64,000 bases of DNA from Gymnothorax reevesii (Eukaryota; Chordata; Actinopteri; Anguilliformes; Muraenidae), in assembly GCA_029721435.1 (NCBI GenBank), contig CM056574.1, positions 32,630,001-32,694,000 of the forward strand. The letters are read 5' to 3'. Below the pieces are notes generated by a model. The model was not told the DNA's origin and made no database searches. It saw only the letters and a list, made by a program, of their open reading frames with translations. Positions 59,401 through 64,000 of this stretch are shown here, piece by piece (the stretch's first letter is position 1; every line of letters starts with the position of its first letter). Position numbers and translations under genes: made by a program.

Positions 59401-62400
59401 TGAAGGTTTCTTATTTCATGAACAATTAAAGATAAGTCTTGAAATTTTACCCAAAAAACCCCACAGATAATGAAACTAATGCACACCTGAAAGTGGACAG
59501 GGGCGTAGGAGAAGACTCAAGGTCGGCCAGATGTGAAGAAACAAAAAAATCCCGCACACAGTCCGCCCCGCTTTACACAGTCCTCTACGCTTGGAGTACT
59601 TCATTCAATACGCGCGCGGTTTCGGTCAAAGGACTGCGTGTGGGAATTTTTTGTTTCTACCCCCCCCCCAAAAAAAACCCAAAAACTCAAAGGCAATTGC
59701 AAAAGGCAATTTTGATGACCACATCCCTTTAATGTCTGAATAAATATTAAAAACTCTGCATGAGTGAGACAACTCACTGGGCTTCTGGAATTCCTTTAAA
59801 GCAAAAAAAGCCTCAGTTTTAAAAACTTCACCAAACTTGCATGATCCAGATTCAAGTTCAGAGTCTTTAACAAAGATTATACATCAGCATCAAGGAAAAG
59901 TATACTGAGAAAAATGGGAAAAAAATAAAAAAAACTCTGTTAAGCAGCTTTATCACTTTGAACAACAGCTCAAACCAGCTGTTTTGTTTTCCAATTAGTA
60001 AAGCTTGAGCACAGGCAGTAACAGTTTATCAATCTCACATACCATAAGCAGACGCTATGCACTTTCAAAAATGATTTTTAATACATAACCGACTGATTGT
60101 GCTTAAAATAGTGGATAATGCTACACTAAAAATGAACCATGCAAAACATTGTGTAAACTAAATAGTATAATATATAATAAAATAATTCAATTACAAGATA
60201 TCCTATCCAAGTCAACGGCATCAGTGATTCATCAAACTGTTATGATCCTGATCTGCCTGACCATGTTTTTGCTTTGATCCTGTCCTGCCTGCCCATGTTT
60301 GATTATGAATTCTGCCTTGTCTGACTTGCTCAGCATTTTATATTGTGTTTTGGGATTCCATGCCATGTTTTGTTTTTGCCTTGTCTTTGTCTGTTTGCCA
60401 TTTTCCACCATTGCAGTTACATTCTGGTCCTTGTTTTGTGTCATACCATGCACTGCACTTTGTCTCCCCCTGTCTGGTCTTTTTTCATGTGATCGCTCAA
60501 TGCCCCATTATTGTGTGCCACACTTTCGGGTGATTTCATGGTTTCTGGGATTTCATCCATTCCTTCCGATCTCGTTTACTTCCTCCACCTTGCTTTTCTA
60601 TATCACTAACAATACTAACAGTTTGTTGTTTTAATAAACTTACTAATCAAGACTAACATTGTTTATAGTACTAACTTACTAACGAGCACTAGGGATTGTA
60701 TAGCTGCACATTACTAATTGACTAACGAGCTCTCAGTACTCACTCTGCTCTAGTCTCCGCCCCTTGCCTTCACTCCATTTACTTTGCTGTGCTTCAAGCA
60801 GATTTTCTGGACCTTGTTAATCACTGTTCTGCCTCTCACTCTGTGCACGGTAGAACTCTCTAACCGAAGCCGTATGTTTGTCTGTAGGCTGTCTCTGTGA
60901 TCCCTGTCCGCGTTTTGGCTTTTGCCAATTTCTTGTAATCAGGAACCTCCTCATGTTCATTCCTTTGTAATTAGTCTGATCCAAATCACGTGCCTCCCCT
61001 TTGTAGCATGTGACTTCCCCAATGTGTATTTAAGCAGTCATTTCATTCACAGCTCTTGTCAGAACGTTTTCCCTGTGCTGCGATTGTTTATGGCTCATAC
61101 TCTTAGTGTTATACTTCTGACTGGAACGTCTCAGATTCTGATTTTGGCTAAACACAAGTTTTGTGTTTGCTGCCCTGTGAACAGTTTGGATTACGCCCAC
61201 TGGATTTTGGTTTTTGATTCTCTAACAAACCCATGCCTGTGTATCGAACCTGTTTTGCCCGACTACGAGTACTGTGATTGGTGCCCTGGTTACGACACGG
61301 ATTTCGCCCTCTGGATTTTGACTTTTGGATTGTGGACTCTGTACTGTTGCCTCCTGCTCTGCGGGGGTTCTCCCCCTTCCTTAATAAAATCCAGTTTTAC
61401 TGCACTGCTTGGTTCTCGCGACTGGTTCCTGAACGATACATCACACAAACATGACATTAAAAATGCAGAAGAACATTCAATTAACCTTCATCAGGACATA
61501 AGCTTGTAACAGTCTAGAAACACAAAGATTGTTTTTTTACATTTTGGAGTGATACTGAAATGTTCATCTTACTGTAAACAAGAGTTGACAGAAAGATACT
61601 CATTTTATCTGGGTACCGGTTTTTCTAAGAAACTGTGCTATGAGGATATTTTCCGAGTGTCATATCCTGTGTGATAAAATAGTATCCACTTGACCAACAT
61701 ATCATCACATACTACATTCATGAAAGTACTGCAAAATACATAGTAATTTACCTTATAGAATAGTGTTCAAATATGTTACCATTTCTTTCTTTTTTTTTTA
61801 AATTTGGCATCTCCAATCCCACCCGAATCTGAAATGCCCAACTGGCGAACTATGTACAAAGCTTGCTCGTATGCGACCCCTTGCTGCCAACTCAGGATAG
61901 TGAAGACAGCTCACGACTCTCCTCCGAAGCACGTGCCCGTCAGCCACTGATTCTTATACACTCATTGGTTGAATCCTCGTAAGTTCAGAACCAGGGCGGA
62001 GGATACCCGGACATGAATAAACCCAGAGTCTTCCTGACGAGCGCCTGTCTGGCCAGCAGGAGGCGCTGGAGCAATGAACAAAGCTACTATTTTATCCCCA
62101 AATCCGGCAGTCCCTTCCCAATTTGGAACCCTGTAGCGCGATGGCCAATTGTGCGCTACTCTGAAAAAGCTGCCGACCCCTGCCCATGGGTACGCCGGGG
62201 CTCGAACCCGCGACGTGATAGTCACCTCTGCACTGCAGCGCAGTGCCTTAACCGAGTGAGCTATCCAGCAGCTTTATGTTACCATTTCTATTTCAAACTT
62301 TTATAAACTAAGGTAGTTAATATTCATTTTGCAAGGATTTCTAAGAATTTTGCCTTGTCTCTGTTACGGCCCCAATTTGTTATGACATATAAGACAGCAA

Positions 62401-63994
62401 GGGATGACAGACAAAATTTTAAAACTTAAACAGATTTAATTAAACAAAGACTGACAACTAACCTACAATTTATACTACTGACCAAGATTGACATAACAAG
62501 AAAAAAATATTTACAGTCCCTTGAGATGGGGTTGCTTGGTGATGTCCTGGGACAGGGAAATGCTCAAACACAGACAAAAATCCACAAAAAAAAAAAATCT
62601 TCACAGGTCTTGATAAGAGTGACAGGCCTGATCAAATGTATCCTTCTCCTTGCAATTTCTCCTACTAGTTTCAGGCCTACCAAAGAAAACGTAGCCTCAG
62701 CACACAAAAACTTTGAAATGCCTCCATTAATTGCGGAAATAGCAACTGAAAAATAATACCCCGCTACCGAAACTGCAAAAACCACAACATAAACTGTTGA
62801 CTCGTAGCATAAGACTATGAAACTGCAACATCTTCTCTCGCATCCGTCTTTGCCATTTACTGCGGTTGCGCGTACCGGCCCAGGCTGCTTTCAGAGATAG
62901 CGGAATCAGGCGTGTCTCCTTCGGTTGGTAAGTAAAACTTCCAAATATGACGTTATTGTTAATGCAGATGTTTAACAATGAATTGTAAGACGTAGCTGTT
63001 ACATCCACATTCTCGTAAATTCGCTTATTTTAGCATGTCACCCTGCCGAAAATGAACGATGCACTGTCGATTTCGCTAAAGTCTTAGAGTTGCCAACTTG
63101 ACGACTTTCTCGCTTAATCTGGCGACTTTCCAAATCGGGATTGTTTGTCCACTTACGTCTTGAGAAAGTCGTCAAGTTGGAAACTCTAAGACTACAGCGA
63201 AATCGACAGTGCATCGTTCATTTTCGGTAGGGTGACATGCTAAAATAAGCGAATTTACGAGAATGTGGATGTAACAGCTACGTCTTACAATTCATTGTTA
63301 AACATCTGCATTAACAATAACGTCATATTTGGAAGTTTTACTTACCAACCGAAGGAGACACGCCTGATTCCGCTATCTCTGAAAGCAGCCAGGGCCGGTA
63401 CGCGCAAGCGCAGTAAATGGCAAAGACGGATGCGAAAGAAGATGTTGCAGTTTCATAGTCTTATGCTACGAGTCAACAGTTTATGTTGCGGTTTTTGCAG
63501 TTTCGGTTGCGGGGTATTATTTTTCAGTTGCTATTTCCGCGATTAATGTAGGCATTTCAAAGTTTTTGTGTGCTGAGGCTATGTTTTCTTTGGTAGGCCT
63601 GAGTTTTCTCTCTCAATTTTTCTCCTTATATACTCTTTTGCAGCCCCCTCCCACCTTTTAGACTTTTTTTTTCTCTGGGACTTTCCCCTCTCAGACATGC
63701 CCAGGACATGCCCAAACCTAGATCCAGACTGGGCTTAACAAAAAAAGTCAATACTGCCATCTAGTGGCTTTTTTTTCACATTACATCTCTAACAGGCCTT
63801 TATTGTGCTTTCTGATTGTCAGTATGAAATCACTTTGTTCCCGGAGGTCTGATTCAGAAAGTATTCTGTTGCTCAGACAGAGGTCAATTCTTTCAAAACT
63901 CAAATTTCCTGCACCCACTGGACTTGCATACAAGCAACTCCAGTTAGGCTTAATCCCTACGTTGTAGCTTTACCTTCTCATCAACGCCGTCCAT
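38185..63994 (-). CDS. tradd: TNFRSF1A-associated death domain protein (TRADD), five exons
   Basis: Cytoplasmic adaptor that binds the death domain of TNF receptor 1 and recruits TRAF2 and RIPK1 (NF-kB signalling) or FADD (apoptosis). Joining 63994-63974, 59318-59174, 58430-58150, 43536-43374 and 38483-38185 gives 302 codons plus stop, close to human TRADD (312 aa). Residues about 15-150 form the N-terminal TRAF2-binding domain, opening with CAFLFLQSD, equivalent to the human strand that contacts TRAF2. A variable linker, about 165-195, ends in CFLFQEQVF, a motif kept in human (TFLFQGQPV). Residues about 204-296 are the death domain, with [14 protein letters not shown] almost identical to human. 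All introns have GT-AG borders with matching phases (0, 1, 0, 1). The start is supported by the exon 1 donor phase and a good Kozak context. The promoter is outside the window. Repeats swell the introns to 25 kb. Confidence 0.93.
38484..39681. other. tradd intron 4, proximal part
   Basis: No recognised repeat apart from a T-run at 39461-39480. A 142-codon frame at 38558-38986 on the plus strand has no motif and is regarded as chance. Confidence 0.45.
40056..43030 (+). pseudogene. Tc1-like transposase, family D, interrupted
   Basis: ATG at 40056 ([17 protein letters not shown]) opens the paired helix-turn-helix region ([22 protein letters not shown]). After a frameshift near 40350, the catalytic core runs at 40389-40877: [13 protein letters not shown] (first Asp), [27 protein letters not shown] (second Asp). 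The Glu context (PDLNLIE, 40868 on) is reached in another frame. The C-terminal part continues only after the piggyBac-like insert, from 42869. It is inactive. Confidence 0.87.
40909..42864. mobile_element. piggyBac-like non-autonomous element, 1956 bp
   Basis: Terminal inverted repeats CCCCTTTCTGCAGA at 40909 and, in reverse, CCCCTTTGTGCAGA ending at 42864, are bordered by TTAA on both sides (40905-40908 and 42865-42868). The unoccupied target is preserved in the related Tc1 copy at about 25489 (GACCTTAAACAGGC). TTAA specificity and C-run termini point to the piggyBac superfamily. No transposase domain is readable. About 600 bp of its left part recurs, diverged, at about 45140-45800. Confidence 0.82.
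43258..43373. other. Short intron segment between Tc1 and tradd exon 4
   Basis: Only 116 bp separate the Tc1 end from the exon 4 donor, so the insertion came close to the splice site without touching it. Confidence 0.7.
43374..43536 (-). CDS. tradd: tradd exon 4
   Basis: 163 nt. The acceptor is CTTCTGCAG|CCTGTC and the donor GTGTTTG|GTGAGT, phase 1. It encodes residues 150-203: a predicted helix ([19 protein letters not shown], matching human RLRDEELAELEDALRNL), a Pro/Lys-rich linker ([15 protein letters not shown]) and the conserved FLFQEQVF leading to the death domain. A Tc1 element ends only 116 bp beyond its donor. Confidence 0.93.
43537..44507. other. tradd intron 3, distal part, unrecognised
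   Basis: No repeat family recognised. Frames running past exon 4 on either strand (43407-43904 plus; 43141-43638 minus) are shadows or read-through of exon 4 into intron. Confidence 0.4.
44508..44745 (+). repeat. tRNA-derived SINE with L2-like tail
   Basis: GGGGCAGGCTATAGCTTAGTGGTGTGTTAG begins a tRNA-like head: box A is TAGCTTAGTGG, and a box-B-like GGTTCAAGCG follows about 35 bases on. The body includes GGGCTCATGAGCAAGACCAT. The tail AACTGTAAGCCACTTTGGAG resembles the L2 LINE 3' end that many fish SINEs share. The box B is imperfect and the tail decayed, so this is an old copy, not a tRNA gene. Confidence 0.6.
45140..45800. mobile_element. Diverged second copy of the piggyBac-like element (left part)
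   Basis: Aligns with about 40970-41580 in the same orientation: CCGGATCAGTTATTGAAT, CAGCTAAGCCTGATGTGCA, GCGAGCCAATGGAATCCCA against GTGAGCCAACAGTATTCCA, GTTCCCTACC, GATAGCCAA(C/T)(A/C)(G/A)CTCAA and TTTCTTATCCAATTCC. The ends could not be placed, so it is probably truncated. It shows that the element is a repeat family. Confidence 0.7.
45801..46484. other. tradd intron 3, unrecognised
   Basis: No repeat or gene recognised before the nested cluster begins at 46485. Confidence 0.4.
47304..47525. mobile_element. Small MITE, 222 bp, inside the L2 element
   Basis: Perfect 11-bp terminal inverted repeats, AGTCCCCTACC at 47304 and GGTAGGGGACT ending at 47525. The interior (TTTGATGTTCCTAGGTCATA, then GGATGGATGGACTGACGGAG) is non-coding. 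No certain target duplication. Confidence 0.6.
47660..47905. repeat. Degenerate ~20-bp tandem array in the L2 3' UTR
   Basis: About a dozen imperfect copies of AAGTGCAACAAAAGGGCAAC with variable AAAGTC or ATAATC linkers. The array is continued at 55115-55215 beyond the CR1-type insertion. Confidence 0.8.
47990..49431 (+). other. CR1-type LINE 5' untranslated region
   Basis: About 1.4 kb with no open frame. It contains repeated GGGGTTTTT words (48230-48240, 48570, 48651) and ends just before the ATG at 49432. Such leaders carry the internal promoter in related elements; no specific element is identified here. Confidence 0.5.
49432..50409 (+). pseudogene. CR1-type LINE ORF1 with SGNH esterase domain, frameshifted
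   Basis: The first frame (from ATG 49432) gives [20 protein letters not shown], a CxxC motif with a coiled coil. The second (49563-49907) gives [12 protein letters not shown] and [11 protein letters not shown], a basic linker typical of CR1 ORF1. The third (49819-50133) gives [13 protein letters not shown] (the GDS block with its Ser) and [10 protein letters not shown] (the Asn block). The fourth (50146-50409) gives FSGILPVP and DGLHLNRRG (the Asp-His block). These four blocks mark an SGNH/GDSL esterase. In related LINEs ORF1 is an RNA-binding, membrane-active protein. Several frameshifts make this copy inactive. Confidence 0.8.
50550..52557 (+). pseudogene. CR1-type LINE ORF2, endonuclease and RT, first part
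   Basis: The endonuclease begins [19 protein letters not shown] (about 50560) and has [11 protein letters not shown] (catalytic Glu), GVCYRPP and [12 protein letters not shown], where the usual GDFN is GDLS. The SDHSAV active-site block follows near 51173 in another frame. The RT starts about 51694: [70 protein letters not shown]. There is a stop at 52288, then [20 protein letters not shown] and the catalytic FADDT. A Tc1 insertion at 52514 cuts the frame immediately after this site. Confidence 0.87.
52514..54123 (+). mobile_element. Tc1-like transposon, family C, innermost of the nest (1610 bp)
   Basis: The ends CAAAACCCAAAACCAGTGAA at 52514 and their complement finishing at 54123 stand within TA (52512-52513 and 54124-54125). 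The repeats continue inward with GTTGGCAC and GATTTGCAAATCC-type words. It splits ORF2 of the LINE just after FADDT. The transposase is in the same orientation as the LINE. Confidence 0.93.
52880..53901 (+). pseudogene. Tc1-like transposase, family C, lightly damaged
   Basis: ATG at 52880 ([19 protein letters not shown]) runs open to about 53450. It covers the helix-turn-helix ([20 protein letters not shown]), a basic linker ([10 protein letters not shown]), the second HTH ([18 protein letters not shown]) and the first catalytic Asp ([13 protein letters not shown]). A frameshift near 53365-53450 and an in-frame TAG near 53612 (after QQDNA, the second Asp) break it. The last frame, 53665-53901, holds [20 protein letters not shown] with the Glu of DD34E and ends DDVTQW. 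It is the best preserved transposase in the window, hence the youngest Tc1. Confidence 0.88.
54136..54921 (+). pseudogene. CR1-type LINE ORF2, C-terminal part
   Basis: It continues ORF2 beyond the Tc1: [20 protein letters not shown] (RT thumb side), [22 protein letters not shown]-type [36 protein letters not shown]. After a stop at about 54586 come [20 protein letters not shown] and [20 protein letters not shown]. That is the complete carboxyl end of CR1-type ORF2. Confidence 0.85.
54996..55105. repeat. (ATGTT)22 microsatellite at the LINE 3' end
   Basis: Twenty-two uninterrupted ATGTT units directly after GGCCTGTTCTTGCCATTC, the 3' end of the CR1-type LINE. Such LINEs end in short tandem repeats used in priming; this one has expanded. 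Confidence 0.97.
55237..55618 (-). pseudogene. L2 LINE ORF2 C-terminal fragment
   Basis: The frame reads [67 protein letters not shown] and [17 protein letters not shown]. This is the conserved carboxyl end of L2 reverse-transcriptase polyproteins (LHWLPV...RIxFK, WNxLP, FKxxLKTHLF). Nothing upstream remains because the copy is 5'-truncated. The frame is open and fuses by chance to the Tc1 transposase piece before it. Confidence 0.8.
56576..58149. other. tradd intron 3, proximal part, with MITE fragments
   Basis: A sequence starting CAGTGGCGGCTAGTGAATTG at 57465 looks like a hAT terminus. It leads into 57540-57606, half of the 727-940 MITE (CATTGACTTTGAATG, then TTTCGCGTCCGGTGTGAAAG). Bases 56690-56780 hold a short set of GGGCACNACGGCAAA-type words. 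Elsewhere nothing is recognised. Confidence 0.45.
58150..58430 (-). CDS. tradd: tradd exon 3
   Basis: 281 nt. The acceptor is TTTTACAG|ATGCC and the donor ATAAAG|GTGAGG, phase 0. It covers residues 56-149, the bulk of the TRAF2-binding domain: [53 protein letters not shown]. These align with human DVLQMLKIHRSDPQL and ERLDALLADEERCL. The His of LKLHDAEP matches human His65, a TRAF2-contact residue. Confidence 0.95.
58431..59173. other. tradd intron 2
   Basis: 743-bp intron with canonical ends and no recognised repeat. Confidence 0.8.
59174..59318 (-). CDS. tradd: tradd exon 2
   Basis: 145 nt. The acceptor is TGTTTCAG|AAAGTG and the donor GTCAG|GTGGGT, phase 1. It encodes residues 8 to the first base of codon 56: [20 protein letters not shown], then a [18 protein letters not shown] helix region. 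This is the first strand and helix of the TRAF2-binding domain. Confidence 0.92.
59319..60238. other. tradd intron 1, part next to exon 2
   Basis: Includes a C-run and A-run near 59662-59685. No repeat family or exon recognised. Confidence 0.5.
60239..61445 (+). mobile_element. Solo LTR, 1207 bp, perfect target duplication
   Basis: Runs from TGTTATGATCCTG to ATACATCACA and is flanked by CAAAC at 60234-60238 and 61446-61450. Homologous over its length to the LTR at 11986-13182. It has an ACTAAC cluster (60605-60725), a TGTATTTAAGC box near 61026 that would suit an LTR promoter, and AATAAAA at about 61382. It lies in tradd intron 1 in the orientation opposite to the gene. Confidence 0.85.
61787..62275 (-). 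repeat. tRNA-derived SINE with perfect 14-bp target duplication
   Basis: ATGTTACCATTTCT occurs at 61773-61786 and 62276-62289. On the minus strand the element starts with a tRNA-like head: box A is TAGCTCACTCGG, box B is GGGTTCGAGCCCC, about 50 bases apart. A body of about 400 bp follows, ending in an A-rich tail (T-run at about 61791-61800 on the plus strand). Duplication length and poly(A) fit L1-like retroposition. RNA polymerase III boxes are intact. The tRNA head lacks a credible cloverleaf, so it is not called a tRNA gene. Confidence 0.85.
62290..62671. other. tradd intron 1, unrecognised
   Basis: AT-rich; ends in AGTTT, the target copy of the following foldback element. Nothing else is recognised. 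Confidence 0.45.
62672..63601. mobile_element. Foldback element: two 440-bp inverted arms, 50-bp loop
   Basis: The left arm 62672-63111 and right arm 63162-63601 are inverted copies, about 97-98% identical by eye, around a 50-bp spacer. The outer ends read CAGGCCTACCAAAGAAAAC. AGTTT stands on both outer sides (62667-62671 and 63602-63606), a probable 5-bp target duplication. The arms give mirror-image chance frames of 93 codons. There is no transposase, so it is a non-autonomous foldback transposon or long-TIR MITE. Superfamily unknown. It lies in tradd intron 1, 372 bp from exon 1. Confidence 0.88.
63607..63973. other. tradd intron 1, part next to exon 1
   Basis: Contains GCCATCTAGTGGCTTTTTTT near 63756, a sequence often seen at repeat edges in fish. 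No further exon is recognised. Confidence 0.5.
63974..63994 (-). CDS. tradd: tradd exon 1 (start codon, 7 codons)
   Basis: ATG at 63994-63992, in context AATCATGG, encodes MDGVDEK and ends AAG|GTAAAG at phase 0, which fits the phase-0 acceptor of exon 2. It is only 21 nt of coding sequence at the window edge, so it is inferred from phase, donor and start context rather than from similarity; a different upstream exon remains possible. Confidence 0.7.
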
Positions 63995-64000
63995 GATTCC

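Noticed and set aside
58920..59486. A separate 188-codon minus-strand gene
   Set aside because: It is tradd exon 2 extended into both introns.
60922..61509. A 195-codon plus-strand gene
   Set aside because: It lies within a solo LTR; composition reflects the pyrimidine-rich LTR and there is no domain.
62190..62275. tRNA gene on the minus strand
   Set aside because: Pol III boxes are good, but the sequence is the head of a SINE with target duplications, and a sound cloverleaf is not evident.
62727..63546. Two near-identical 93-codon frames starting [11 protein letters not shown]
   Set aside because: They are the same chance frame in the two arms of the foldback element, with no domain.

Overview
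The window is nuclear DNA of a ray-finned fish. It is AT-rich, the only recognisable host gene has introns with canonical GT-AG borders, and almost everything else is interspersed repeats of fish type: several Tc1-like families, hAT, PIF/Harbinger-like and pogo-like DNA transposons, L2 and CR1-type LINEs, tRNA-derived SINEs and solo LTRs. No lineage-specific marker was found; the CR1 and SINE content would also suit an early-branching teleost or a non-teleost ray-finned fish, but that is a weak guess.

Host gene. The minus strand carries what looks like the complete coding sequence of tradd, the TNF-receptor-1 adaptor, in five exons: 63974-63994, 59174-59318, 58150-58430, 43374-43536 and 38185-38483. 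The splice phases agree at every junction and give 909 nt (302 codons plus stop; human TRADD is 312 aa). The start codon lies 6 bp from the right edge, so the promoter is outside. The gene covers 25.8 kb, mostly because its introns are filled with transposons.

Left part (1-38 kb, downstream of tradd). No intact host gene was recognised. In order there are: a hAT-type MITE with nested pieces (423-1395); an antisense LTR (about 1500-2212); a broken pogo/Tigger-like transposase with a 222-bp tandem duplication (about 2940-5110); a short hAT element (5179-5862); a broken Tc1-like element (about 6285-7660); a probable solo LTR (7787-8337); a Tc1-like element (9121-10741); a 1.2-kb solo LTR (11986-13182); a hAT element (15711-17711) and a Harbinger-like element (18266-20039), both inserted into what may be the ruin of a protein-coding locus; a solo LTR with a perfect target duplication (21628-22632); a truncated Tc1 (25376-25865); one Tc1 family nested inside another (27818-31117); and a 3' LINE-like tail (about 32069-32432).

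Right part (38-64 kb, inside tradd). Intron 4 holds a Tc1-like element (39682-43257) split by a TTAA-flanked piggyBac-like element (40909-42864). Intron 3 holds a deep nest: a Tc1 copy (46485-~56575) is split by an L2 LINE (47100-55618), which is split by a CR1-type LINE (about 47903-55105), which is split by another Tc1 (52514-54123). Intron 1 holds a solo LTR (60239-61445), a SINE with a perfect 14-bp target duplication (61787-62275), and a nearly perfect foldback element with two 440-bp arms (62672-63601) only 372 bp from exon 1.

No CRISPR array, rRNA gene, functional tRNA gene or operon was seen.
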